Shown here: piece by piece, positions 8,932 through 18,111 of the stretch
Layout: the number at the start of each line of letters is the position of its first letter
Numbering within the stretch: position 1 is the first letter of the stretch
DNA from: CAWBVG01 sp963792175
GTDB taxonomy: Bacteria; Acidobacteriota; Vicinamibacteria; Vicinamibacterales; CAVVIG01
DNA: 64,000 nucleotides
NCBI GenBank assembly: GCA_963792175.1
Contig: CAWBVG010000030.1
Location: 121,818-185,817, forward strand
Direction: 5' to 3'
Position numbers and translations under genes: made by a program
Notes under the pieces: generated by a model
The model's database searches: none
What the model saw: the letters and a program-made list of their open reading frames with translations, nothing else
What the model was told of the DNA's origin: nothing

Positions 8932-9908
8932 GGTTCGGTAGGTTTGGCGCATGCGCCGACGACCTCGGCGAACCGCGCGAGATCGATGTTGCCGCCGGAG
9001 ACCACCGCTACGACCTTGCCGCGGCCGGCACGCCCGCTGAGCGCGGCAGCAATCGCGCAGCCGGCGGCGCCTTCGGCGATCACGCGGGCCCGCTCCGCCG
9101 TCAGCGCCATCGCGCGCGCCACTTCATCGAGCGTGACGACAATCGATCCCGCGAGCTTCGACAGCAACGGCCACATCGTCGGCAGCACCGACTTGCCGCC
9201 CGCGCCGTCGACGAACGACGCCTGCCAGTTGTCGAAGTACACCGGTCGCCCCGCCTGAAGCGACGCCGCGAGCGGGGCGGCCGTTTCCGGCTCCGCGGCG
9301 TAGACGCGCGTGCCGGGCTTCAGCCCGGCGACGGCCGCCGCGATGCCGGCAAGCAGTCCACCCCCGCCGAGCGGCGCCACGATCGCGTCGACGTCCGGCA
9401 GATCTTCGACAATCTCGAGTCCGGCCGTACCGTTGCCGGCGATGAACCGGTCGTCGTCGAACGGGTGGACGAAGTGGCCGGACATCCGCGGCGATCCGTG
9501 CGATTCGACCGTGCGCCAGCACTCGTCGTAAGACGCCCGGACGATCGAGGCGCCGAGCCGTTCGATCGCGCGGATCTTCGTCTGAGGCGCGGTGTCCATG
9601 ACCATGACCGAGCAGCGCGCGCCCACCTGCCTGGCGGCGAAACCGACGCCCTGCGCGGCGTTGCCGGCGCTGACCGTCCAGACGCCATCGCGCAGCGCCT
9701 CTGGCGGCAGCTGGCGGACGACGTTGTATGCGCCGCGGATTTTGAACGACCCGATCGGCTGCAGCGTCTCGAGCTTCAGGTACAGCTCAGGTCCGTCAGG
9801 CAGCTCGATGCGGACGAGGGGAGTGCGGATGGCGGCTCGATAAACAGCCGTGGCCGCGTCGCGGATGTCGGCGAGCGGAATGGCGCGCTGCGGCGCAGTC
9901 GTGGACAA
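8928..9908 (-). CDS. Serine/threonine dehydratase-like PLP enzyme
   Basis: Fold-type II PLP enzyme of 326 residues, probably threonine or serine ammonia-lyase giving 2-oxobutyrate or pyruvate. The cofactor lysine is Lys56 in GSFKIRGAYN; the phosphate loop is GGGGLLAG; the substrate loop is SAGNAAQG and the C-terminal SGGN binds the pyridine. There is no regulatory ACT domain, so it resembles the catabolic or short biosynthetic form, or serine racemase-like enzymes. The start is TTG 9908; no nearby ATG fits and the N-terminal helix needs these residues. TACGAT lies 7 nt upstream. The stop overlaps the phosphorylase ATG. The pairing with glycogen breakdown is unexplained. Confidence 0.88.
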   Translation of the reverse strand: MSTTAPQRAIPLADIRDAATAVYRAAIRTPLVRIELPDGPELYLKLETLQPIGSFKIRGAYNVVRQLPPEALRDGVWTVSAGNAAQGVGFAARQVGARCSVMVMDTAPQTKIRAIERLGASIVRASYDECWRTVESHGSPRMSGHFVHPFDDDRFIAGNGTAGLEIVEDLPDVDAIVAPLGGGGLLAGIAAAVAGLKPGTRVYAAEPETAAPLAASLQAGRPVYFDNWQASFVDGAGGKSVLPTMWPLLSKLAGSIVVTLDEVARAMALTAERARVIAEGAAGCAIAAALSGRAGRGKVVAVVSGGNIDLARFAEVVGACAKPTEP

Positions 9909-9915
9909 GGCGCCG

Positions 9916-9921
9916 ATCGTA
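9916..9921 (-). promoter_or_regulatory. -10-like hexamer for the dehydratase gene, leaderless geometry
   Basis: TACGAT on the minus strand, 7 nt before the TTG start at 9908, without a Shine-Dalgarno. Confidence 0.35.
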
Positions 9922-9945
9922 TCATTGGTCTTTCGTTCCCGGACT

Positions 9946-10389
9946 TCACACCGCCTGTGGAGCAGCGAATCGCTGGTCGATGAACGCGATCAGCTCCTCG
10001 ACCGACGAGTAGGCGACCGTCGTGCAATTCGGGTCGCAGTTGCCGGTGATGACCCGCGAGATGGCATGCCGGCGGGCTGCGTTGTACAGGACGATGGCTT
10101 TCTGGCCGGTGCGTTGCGCCCGGCTGAGGACGTAGCCGACCTCGAAGCCGACGCCATAGCTGGAGCCGGACGCCTCCGCCACCAGCACATCGCAACCTTC
10201 CAGCCAGCCCAGATCGCGCCGAAACACCTCCGCTTCGGGGAGCGCCGCCTCGGCCTCGTCGACGCCGTCGGCGAGCAGGTGCGTCGTCAGCACCTCGTGT
10301 CCGAGCGCGTGCAGCCTCTCGCACATCGCCCGACCGGCTGCCACGCCGCCTCGATCGCCGCGAACCGTGCATGCAAGATAGATTTTCAT
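9946..10389 (-). CDS. DNPH1/Rcl-like 2'-deoxynucleoside 5'-phosphate N-hydrolase
   Basis: Small enzyme (147 residues) of the nucleoside 2-deoxyribosyltransferase superfamily. It matches the Rcl/DNPH1 branch, which cleaves the N-glycosidic bond of deoxynucleoside monophosphates and is thought to clean the nucleotide pool. Visible signatures: KIYLACTVRGDRGG for the phosphate-binding start, FRRDLGWLEGCDVLVAEASG with the likely catalytic Glu in VAEA, then SYGVGFEVGYVLSRA. Start ATG 10389 overlaps the upstream P1-peptidase stop (ATGA). It is the last gene of a three-gene operon. The exact substrate is inferred from family only. Confidence 0.8.
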   Translation of the reverse strand: MKIYLACTVRGDRGGVAAGRAMCERLHALGHEVLTTHLLADGVDEAEAALPEAEVFRRDLGWLEGCDVLVAEASGSSYGVGFEVGYVLSRAQRTGQKAIVLYNAARRHAISRVITGNCDPNCTTVAYSSVEELIAFIDQRFAAPQAV

Positions 10390-11619
10390 TTCTTCAACAG
10401 CTCGCGGACCTTGTCGATCGGGATCGCTTCGGCGTTGCCGATCGCCGATCGGACCGTGGTCGCCTGAAAGAGCGAGTTGTAGACCGCTTCTTCTGTCGCT
10501 TCGAGCGCCGCTTCGAACAGGGGCGACGTGGCGTCGGTGGGAAGCGTGGCGCGTGCGCGCGCGGCCGTTTCGTTGAAGCGGCTGCGCTGGTCCATCGCTG
10601 TGGAAAACGCGACTGCAAAGTCGCCGCTGCCGTTGCTGTACGCGGATCCGCTGCGCGCGAGGCCGAACACCGCGCGAGCCGCCAGCCGGCGCAAATCGCG
10701 CGCGTCGAGCGGCGCGTCGGTCGCCACGACGAGCATGCACGACCCGTCCGCGGGATCGCCGTCGGCTGCGGGACCAGCGGCCGGCCGCCTCGGGGGCTGC
10801 AACAGGCGAAACACCGGGACGCCCGCGATTGTCAGGTTGCCGCCAAAATTCGTTTGCGCGAGCACTCCCACGGTGTAGGCGGCCTGCCCTGAGCGTGTCG
10901 CCCCTGATCGTGTCGAAGGGTCCAGCCGGCGAGACGAAGTACCGATGCCGCCCTTCCAGCCATAACACATCGTCCCCGTGCCTGCGCCCACGGCGCCTTC
11001 GGCGACGGCGCCAGGCTTCGCATCCGCGGATCGCGTCCAGCACGTGATCGCGAGTCACGTGCAAGCCGCGGATGTCGTTGAGCCCGCCGTCGTTCGTCTC
11101 GCCAACGAGCGCGTTGACCGAACGGACCTGCTCGTTGCCCGGCTGGGCGATCGTGTAGCGGACGACGGCATCAATCGCCACGCCGACGCTGAGCGTGTTC
11201 GTCAGGACGATCGGCGTTTCGATCGTGCCCAGCTCCGCGACTTGCGTCGAGCCCGCCAGTTTGCCAAACGCATTGCCGACGAACACCGCGCCGGCGACCT
11301 TGTCCTGAAACAGGTTGCCGGCGTGCGGCACGATCGCGGTGACGCCGGTTCGGACGCGTTCACCCTCGACGACGGTGGTGTGCCCGACGCGCACGCCCTC
11401 GACGTCGGTAATGGCGTTGAGAGCTCCTGGAGGGTAGACCCCAGGCGCGATGCCCAGGTCGCGCGCCCTCGGCCTGGTTTGGGCGCCCGCGACGAAGATC
11501 AACGCGGAACCCGCGAGAATCGCCGAAAGGCATTTCCAGAACGAGCCGCCTACGGTCTGTCGGCGCGTCGGCGTGACAGGTCGTCGATCGTTCCAGCTCG
11601 ACTGTTCGTGTCTGTTCAT
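10386..11619 (-). CDS. P1 (DmpA-like) family peptidase with exported N-terminus (frame break near 11010)
   Basis: N-terminal nucleophile hydrolase of the DmpA / L-aminopeptidase-D-esterase family, which cleave N-terminal residues or beta-peptides. Family marks: ITDVEGVRVGHTTV, GVTAIVPH, FVGNAFGKLAG, VGETNDGGLNDIRG, then GAGTGTMCYGWKGGIGTSSR and SDFAVAFST-like ending. The first part is in one frame to about 11015 and the rest in another (RGCEA joining KPGAVAEGAVGAGTG); one indel restores it. An N-terminal hydrophobic stretch (AILAGSALIFVAGA) suggests export. An in-frame palindromic repeat (10890-10922) encodes DPSTRSGATRSGQ, a stretch not expected in the family. Both ends overlap neighbours as ATGA. 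Confidence 0.82.
10890..10922. repeat. Palindromic repeat inserted in frame in the P1 peptidase gene
   Basis: CCCTGAGCGTGTCG is followed by CCCTGATCGTGTCGAAGGG. Both resemble the common CCCTGAGCCTGTCGAAGGG palindrome seen at 17000-17022. It sits between conserved blocks GGIGTSSRRL and AYTVGVL. Confidence 0.6.
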
Positions 11620-12182
11620 CGAAGCGCCGCCACCTGCGCCGACAGCTGATCGAGGCGCGCGAGGACTTCCTGGTGGCGCGCCACTTCGGCCGTCGGCTTT
11701 TTCCCGAAGAAGCAGATGGCGCCGCCGGGTCCGAGCTCGGCCCTTTCGATCTCCTCGAGCGAGGTAAAGCCCTGCTTGTGGGCGGCCGCTTCGAGGTCGA
11801 GGCGCGTAATCAGCTCCCGCTGGAGCGCATCTTCGCACACCACGCCGTTGTCGACGAGCAGATCGGTGTCACCTTCGACGAGCCGCTCGAGACGTTCGTG
11901 TCCGTAGAGCAGCCGATTCACCCAGTAATTGAGGATCAGCAGCGCTGTTGCCCCGATCAAGCCGCCTGTCACGCTGTTGTCGTTGCCGATAATCGCGTTC
12001 TGGACCGTGTTCGAGAGCGTGAGCAGCACGACCAGGTCGAACGGATTTAGCTGCGCAAGCTCGCGTTTGCCGGCGAGCCGCAGCCCGACAACGAGGAACA
12101 CGTAGACGATCACCGGTCGGACGATTTTTTCGAGGAGAGGCACCCCGAGCGCGAACATGTCCTGCCAGATCGGGCTTTGCAT
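11616..12182 (-). CDS. DUF421 (YetF-like) membrane protein
   Basis: Predicted 188-residue inner-membrane protein. Three hydrophobic segments fall at about residues 16-35, 43-60 and 66-90, with the family motif LAQLNPFDLVVLLTLSNTVQ bridging, followed by a cytoplasmic DUF421/YetF domain (LVDNGVVCEDALQRELIT). The function of this family is poorly known; Bacillus relatives affect spore or envelope properties. The predicted C-terminus includes a short coiled region. Start ATG 12182 is preceded directly by CGGAGG and, 6 nt upstream, by TACAAT. Its stop overlaps the P1-peptidase start (ATGA); it is the first gene of that operon. Confidence 0.85.
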   Translation of the reverse strand: MQSPIWQDMFALGVPLLEKIVRPVIVYVFLVVGLRLAGKRELAQLNPFDLVVLLTLSNTVQNAIIGNDNSVTGGLIGATALLILNYWVNRLLYGHERLERLVEGDTDLLVDNGVVCEDALQRELITRLDLEAAAHKQGFTSLEEIERAELGPGGAICFFGKKPTAEVARHQEVLARLDQLSAQVAALR

Positions 12183-12188
12183 CCTCCG

Positions 12189-12194
12189 ATTGTA
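12189..12194 (-). promoter_or_regulatory. -10-like hexamer for the DUF421 operon
   Basis: TACAAT on the minus strand, 6 nt before ATG 12182. The six bases between are CGGAGG, so the site could be either leaderless or the downstream half of a Shine-Dalgarno region. Confidence 0.35.
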
Positions 12195-12202
12195 GAAGGA
12201 TC

Positions 12203-12230
12203 CTTTTGTCAAGCTCGACACTGACAAAAG
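12203..12230. promoter_or_regulatory. Perfect 9-bp dyad between divergent genes
   Basis: CTTTTGTCA at 12203-12211 and TGACAAAAG at 12222-12230 are exact inverse complements with a 10-nt spacer. The dyad lies between the DUF421 operon and the YncE-phosphatase gene, next to TATAAA at 12234. An operator is the simplest reading. Confidence 0.45.
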
Positions 12231-12322
12231 TCTTATAAATCGTTCATCCAGCAAATGCTGTTTACACCGCCATCGCCATTGATTACGCTGTGCTTCCGGC
12301 TCAACAAACAAACAGTTCGTTC

Positions 12323-14836
12323 ATGGTGCGTGGCGTCGTTTCCCCCACGACGATTCGGCGTATTTCTGTCGGGTTTGGTCTCCTGGCTCTCGCTGCGGGC
12401 TGTACCGCGGTCCTCGCCGTCGCACAATCGAATTCTCCGCAAATTTACGCCGTTCCCGGGAAGCAGGAGGATGGCAGCGTGCTGTTGCCGAACGGCTGGC
12501 GCATCGCGCCAGCCGGCAAGCACGTCGCGGTAGAAACGCTTCCGCTCAACATCGTCGCCACGCCCGATAGCCGGTATGCGATTGTCGCGACGAGCGGCTT
12601 GATGAGGCCGTCGCTTGCCGTGATTGACATCGCGACCTGGACCGTCAAGAACACGTACAAGCTCGACAACGCCTGGTTCGGGTTGGCGTTCAGTCCAGAC
12701 GGCACCAAGCTGTACGTCGGCGGCGGCGGCCAGAACAACGTGCAGGAGTTCATGTACGCGGACGGCACCTTGACGAAGGCGCGCACGCTGAACCTGCCTG
12801 CCCAGACCGGGGAAACCTTCGCGGGCGGTGTCGCGATCAGCAAGGACGGCCGGACGCTGTACGTCACGCGTGTCTTCGCGATGACGCTGTCGGCCATCGA
12901 TCTGACGAGCGGCCAGGTCACGAAGACCATACCGCTGCCGGCCGAGCCGTACACCTGCGTGGTCTCCCCGGACGGCGCCAGCGTCTATGTCTCGCTGTGG
13001 GGCGGATCGCCCGGGTGCAGGGATTCACCGCCGACTCGCTGATCCCGATTGTCGACGTGGCGCACCGGCGAGCACCCGAACGCCATGCTCTTTTCGAGCG
13101 ACGGCAGGCGTCTGTTCGTCGCCGCCGGCCAGCAGCGCCGCGGTCTGGGTGTTCGATACGTTTTCGTGGGACGCGATCGAGCAGATCTCGACCAACCTCT
13201 ATCCGCAGGCGCCGCCGACCTCGACTCCCAATTCGCTCTCGCTGTCGCCGGACGGGCGTCAACTGCTGGTCGCCAACGCCGACATCAACGCCGTCGCCGT
13301 CGTCGACGTGACGAACCCGTCGCGCAGTTTCGTCGACGGCTTCATTCCGACGGGGTCGTATCCGACCGGGGCCATTTACAGCCGCGACGGCAAACAGATT
13401 TTCGTCCTGAGCAGCAAGGGGTTCGCGTCAGCGGCGAACATGCAGAACGCGAACATGGACAAGCGGCTCACCGGCTGGGTGTCCCTGTTGCCGACACCTG
13501 ATCGCACAACTCTGGCGGAGTATCAACGCAAGGTCCTCTCGCTCACGCCCTATACGGACGCCAACCGCCTGACGAATCCGAGCATTCCGATCGGTTCGCC
13601 GATCCCGCGTTCGGTCGGCGGCGCATCGCCCATCAAGCACGTGTTCTACGTCATCCGAGAGAACCGCACCTACGACCAGGTGCTCGGCGATCTCGCGGAG
13701 GGCAACGGCGATCCCTCGCTCACGCTGTTCGGGCGCGACGTCACCCCCAACGCCCACGCGCTGGCGCAGAGTTTCGTGCTCTTCGACAACTTCTACGTCG
13801 ATGCCGACGTCAGCTACAACGGTCACTGCGTATTCCACGGCGGCGTACGCCACCGACTTCATCGAGAAGATGTGGCAGGCGGGCATGGCCAACCGTGGCG
13901 TGCCGATGCTCGGCGAGGGCGGCGGGTTCATGCGGAACCCGTTCGGCAACATCACCGCGCCGCAGGGCGGCTACATCTGGGACTACGCGCGGCGCGCCGG
14001 GGTCAGCGTCCGCAGTTACGGCGAATTCGTCCAGCACCAATCACGAACGTCCTCCGGCGACGTCGTCGAGGTCGAATCGGTCCCGGGATTGAAGGGCGCG
14101 ATCGCTCCCAACTTCTCGGGGTGGGATCTCGACATCACCGACAGCAAGCGCGTGGACGACGTGGTTGCAGGAGTTCCGGCAGTACGAGGCCAACGGCAAC
14201 CTGCCGCAGCTCTCGATCATCAGGCTGCCGAACGATCACACGGCCGGCACCAGGCCCGGAGCGCCGACGCCGCGAGCGATGGTCGCGGAAAACGATCTGG
14301 CCCTCGGACGACTGATTGAAGCGATCTCGAGCAGCAGCGTGTACTGGAAAGACTCGGCGCTGTTCGTCGTCGAAGACGATGCGCAGGCCGGGCCCGATCA
14401 CGTGGATTCGCACCGCTCGGTCATGCTGGTGGCGAGTCCGTTTGCGAAACGCGGCTTCGTCGATCACACGTTCTACACGACGAGCGGCGTGCTCCGGACG
14501 ATCGAGCTGATCCTCGGCCTGCCGCCGATGAGTCACTACGACGCCGCCGCGACGCCGCTCTACAACGCATTCGTGGGCACGCCGAACCTCGCCCTGTACC
14601 GGCGCAGCGACGCGCGGGTGCCGATCGACGAACGCAATCCGCCGACAGCATTCGGGGCATCGGCGTCCGCCGCGATGGATTTTTCGATCGAGGATCGCGC
14701 GCCCGAAGGACTGCTCAACGAAATCATCTGGCGGTCGGTCAAGGGCGCGCATTCCCCGATGCCGCCGCCGCGCCGAAGCATCTTCGTCCGTCCAGCCGTC
14801 GGCAACGGCGACGACGACGATGACGACGATGACTAA
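12323..14836 (+). CDS. Bifunctional YncE-type beta-propeller / alkaline-phosphatase-superfamily protein (five frame breaks)
   Basis: Secreted two-domain protein. The N-terminal half is a YncE-like propeller (LNIVATPDSRYAIVATSG, FSPDGTKLYVGGGG, VAISKDGRTLYVTRV). The C-terminal half is a phosphoesterase of the alkaline-phosphatase superfamily (KHVFYVIRENRTYDQVLGDL; FDNFYVDADVSYNGH; LFVVEDDAQAGPDHVDSHR). Such fusions are common in Acidobacteriota and Planctomycetes; substrate unknown. The frame changes near 13005, 13055, 13130, 13845 and 14160, so no ATG-to-stop frame covers it as given; homology continues smoothly across every junction. The C-terminus ends in a run of eight aspartates. The N-terminus has a hydrophobic signal-like segment (FGLLALAAGCTAVLAV). 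Confidence 0.8.
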
Positions 14837-14848
14837 TGCAGATCGGAG

Positions 14849-14920
14849 AATCTGGTCATTGGATAATCTGGTCATTGGATAATCTGGTGATCTGGTAATC
14901 TGGTCGTCGATTACTCGATT
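14849..14920. repeat. 8-bp-period tandem array (AATCTGGT / CATTGGAT)
   Basis: AATCTGGTCATTGGAT occurs twice exactly (14849-14864, 14865-14880), then AATCTGGT, GATCTGGT, AATCTGGT, CGTCGATT and ACTCGATT follow without breaking the 8-bp period. It lies between two plus-strand genes. Confidence 0.8.
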
Positions 14921-14948
14921 ACCTGTACTGTTCCTCGTCTCGGCGTCC

Positions 14949-17400
14949 GTGCTGCTCGTCAGCTGCGCACGGGCGTTGCCTCCGGGACCTCACCCTCTCA
15001 ACTTTTCGATCGACGTCCGAACTCCGAGAGTTCTCGCAGCGTCGCAGGAAGTAGCCGTCCCGGTGACGGTCGCCAACACGGGTGTCCGTTCGTGGGACAC
15101 CAAGCGCGTGCACGTCTCCTATCACTGGCTGTGGCTCGTGCCGCGCGAAGCCTTCAAACGTTCGCGCTGGGATTTGCCGTACCACGACGGCATCCGCAGC
15201 GAGTTGACGGATCGGGACGAACCACTCGCGCCCGGCGCGCGCGTCGCGCTGCAGGGGCGGATCCTCGCGCCGGCGGTGCCCGGCCTCTACTGGCTGCAAT
15301 GGGACATGGTGGAGGAGGGCGCCGCCTGGTTTGCGCAGAATGCGCCGCGCCAGCCACGGACGCTCGTGATCGTGCTCCCGACCATGACCTGGTTGTTCGG
15401 CCCGTTGCCGCTGCTGATCGCCTTGGCGGGGTATCTGGCGTTTCGGCGCGGCGCGGCGCCGCGCCTCGCCGGCGTCTCGGACGTGCTGTGGTGCGCGGCC
15501 GCGCTTGGCGCCAGACCGCTGATCCTCATCGACGACGCACTCCTGGAGCCGACCGCGGTGGCGTACTGGCTGATCGTCATCGCCGCGGTCGTGCCGCCCG
15601 CGCTGGCGTCTGCTCCTGCTGCCGAGACGCCTGCGCGCCTGGGCGCTCCTCGGCATCGGTTTGTTTGGCTCGGCGCTGATCCTCGCGGACGTCTTGTACT
15701 ACCGGTTTTTCGGAAATGTGCTGTCGGCCCCTGCGGTCCTGGCGGCGCGCCAGACCGGCCGCGTCTGGGGGACGATTCGCAGCGTCCTGACGCCCGAGCT
15801 GCTCTGGCTGATCGTCGATTGGCCGCTCGCGATCTGGCTGATCATCCGCGTGTCGCGCGAGCACACGCCCGGACCCTCTCTGCGTGCGCGGGTGGCGGCG
15901 GTGGCCGCGGCTGTTGCGGTTCTCGTGCTGCTGGGTGCCGAGTTGAGCGCGCGCCAGGTGCTGGCGTCGACGCCGCTCGATCAGATGTTCCGCGACCGTT
16001 CGGTGGTGGAACGGCTCGGGCCGTTCGGCTACCACGCGTACGACCTCTGGACCTACGCGCACAACCGCTGGCTGCGTCCGCCCGCGACGGAGGCCGAGGT
16101 GCAGGACGCGCTGTCGTGGTTCGTCGAGCGGCAGCCGCTGCGCGCGGGCCCGACGGCGCCGGGCTTCGGCGCGGCGCGGGGAAAGAATCTGATCGTCGTT
16201 CAGGTCGAATCGCTGCAGGAGTTCGCGGTCGATTTCCAGGTCGGCGGCCAGCCGGTGATGCCACATCTTCGCGACTGGGCGCAGGAGAGCCTGCGTTTCA
16301 CCAACGTCACCGACCAGACCAGCGAGGGCCGGACCTCCGACGCGGAATTCACGACCATGACGTCGTTGCTGCCGCTGGACCATGGCGCGGTCGCGTTCAG
16401 ATATCCAGCCAATCGCTACGTGGGGCTGCCGCACGTGCTGGCCTCCCACGGCTACGCCACGGTGTCCGCCGTCGCGTTCGAGCCTGGCTTCTGGAACCGT
16501 CAGGTGATGCACCCGGCCTACGGCTTTCAGACCAGCCTGTTCGAGTCCGACTTCACAATGACCGAGCAGATCGGATGGGGCCTGAACGACCGCGATTTCC
16601 TTCAGCAGATGGTGCCGCGTCTCGAGCGTCTGCCGCGGCCGTTCGCGGCCTGGCTGATCACCCTCTCTCTCCATCATCCGTACGACGGCTTTCCCGCGAG
16701 TCATCGTGTCCTGAAGCTCGGCGCGCTCGAGAACACGGCGTTTGGCAACTACCTCCATACGATGCGGTTCTTCGACCAGGCGCTCGAGGATTTCAAGATC
16801 GCCCTCGCCAGGGGCGGACTCCTCGACGACACCGTCCTGGTCGTGTTCGGCGATCACGATGCCGGTTTCCCGCGCGATCGGGTCCACGCGAAGGACATCG
16901 GCATCGGCGCCGACGAGATCTCATGGACGTTGACCGATCGAGTCCCGCTCTTCATCCGTGTGCCCCCGCCTTCGCTCGCTCCACCACCGACGAGCTTCGG
17001 CCCTTCGACAGGCTCAGGGCCGTCCCGAGCATCGTCGAGGGACGGCGAGGCAGGCTTGAGCGGCACACGGGACCTGCCAGCCGGTCAAACCGATTTCGCG
17101 CCCACGCTGCTGGCGCTGCTCGGTATCGATGCGGCGCCGCTGCCCTACGTCGGCCGCAATCTGCTCGGCGGCTCCGACGCGCCGGTCGTGCGGCCGTACG
17201 GCGACTGGCTGGACACGCATCACCTCTTTCTCGCGCACGGCGCGCACGTCAGCTGCTACGACCTGCATCGCCGGGCCGAGGTCGGAATCGGCGATTGTGG
17301 CGACGCCGATCGATCGGCGCGCCGCGCGCGCCAGATTTCTCGTCTCGTGGTTGCCGAGGATCTGCAGCAGCGGCTGATGGACAGGATGCAGCTGCGTTGA
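14949..17400 (+). CDS. LTA-synthase-like sulfatase-family membrane protein with N-terminal Ig-like domain (frame break near 15630)
   Basis: Membrane enzyme of the lipoteichoic-acid-synthase / phosphoglycerol-transferase type. From the N-terminus: short signal-like segment; a beta-sandwich resembling NBR1-type Ig domains (VANTGVRSWD, HVSYHWLW, VPGLYWLQWDMVEEGAAWF); several transmembrane helices (TWLFGPLPLLIALAGYLAF, YWLIVIAAVVPPALA, and others); then the sulfatase-fold domain (NLIVVQVESLQEF with nucleophile region, TSEGRTSDAEFTTMTSLLPL, VVFGDHDAGF). The two halves are in different frames that meet near 15610-15650; a single indel rejoins them. A palindromic repeat inserts about 30 residues at 16966-17065. 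GTG 14949 is the annotated start; the true one may lie slightly upstream. Confidence 0.8.
16995..17050. repeat. Palindromic repeat inserted in frame in the LTA-synthase-like gene
   Basis: Two adjacent hairpins: GGCCCTTCGACAGGCTCAGGG followed by CCGTCCC with partner GGGACGG. The insert encodes a Ser/Gly/Pro-rich stretch (PSTGSGPSRASS) between conserved LFIRVP and GQTDFAPTLLALLG blocks, without breaking the frame. Confidence 0.7.
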
Positions 17401-17408
17401 CGAGTACA

Positions 17409-18068
17409 ATGCGGCTCTCCCGCATGCGTGCGCCTGTCTTCGCCTGTGCCAGCCTGATCGTGTTGCTGGCCGCCAATCGCGCTCTCGCGCAGGATCCTCC
17501 GCCCAGGATCGGCCCCTTCGTCGTCGACCTTCATGCGACGGTGCCGCGGTTTCCCCAGGATGTGCAGCTCGCAGAGAGCCGCGACATGACGCTGGCGGAG
17601 CTGCCGGGCAACGGCCTCGGTGTGCTGGTGGGCGTGCACGTCTACCCGTTGCGCTGGCGCGCGGTGACGTTCGGGCTGGGGGGCGAATTTGCTACCGGCC
17701 GGGCTCGCCAGACGCCGGCAGTGGCCCAGACGACCCTCCGTCCCGCGACGGAACGGTTGACCACGATTACGCCGCAGCTGTCGTTCAACTTCGGCACCGG
17801 CAACGGCTGGAGCTACATCAGCGGCGGGCTCGGGCGGTCGACATGGGCCGTGACGCCGCAGGGGCAGGAAGGGTTCGCGGCCGACTCGGAACAGTTGAAG
17901 ACGATCAGCTACGGCGGAGGCGCGCGCTGGTTCATGAAGACGCATCTCGCGTTCAGCTTCGACGCGCGCTTCTACGCGATCAATCCCGGTACGCCGTTCG
18001 TCGCCGGCGTCCTCGGCAGTCCGAGGACGACGCTGATCGTCATCGGCGCGGGCGTGTCAGTCCGGTAA
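17409..18068 (+). CDS. Outer-membrane beta-barrel protein
   Basis: Exported protein of 219 residues. A signal peptide (FACASLIVLLAANRALA, cut before QDPPP) is followed by alternating beta-strand patterns typical of small barrels: LGVLVGVHVYPLRWRAVTFGL, as a region, ITPQLSFNFGTGNGWSYISG, YGGGARWFMKTHLAFSF and a terminal strand ending VSVR. Function unknown. It follows the LTA-synthase-like gene after 8 nt. ATG 17409 and ATG 17424 are both plausible; the second opens more directly into the signal peptide. Confidence 0.7.
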   Translation: MRLSRMRAPVFACASLIVLLAANRALAQDPPPRIGPFVVDLHATVPRFPQDVQLAESRDMTLAELPGNGLGVLVGVHVYPLRWRAVTFGLGGEFATGRARQTPAVAQTTLRPATERLTTITPQLSFNFGTGNGWSYISGGLGRSTWAVTPQGQEGFAADSEQLKTISYGGGARWFMKTHLAFSFDARFYAINPGTPFVAGVLGSPRTTLIVIGAGVSVR

Positions 18069-18071
18069 TCA

Positions 18072-18111
18072 CCAATTACCCAATTACCCAATTTCCCAAT
18101 TACCAATTACT
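18072..18111. repeat. CCAATTAC tandem array between convergent genes
   Basis: Units CCAATTAC (18072), CCAATTAC (18080), CCAATTTC (18088), CCAATTAC (18096), CAATTACT (18104), strictly 8 bp apart. The minus-strand DUF4389 stop lies inside the last unit. Confidence 0.85.
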
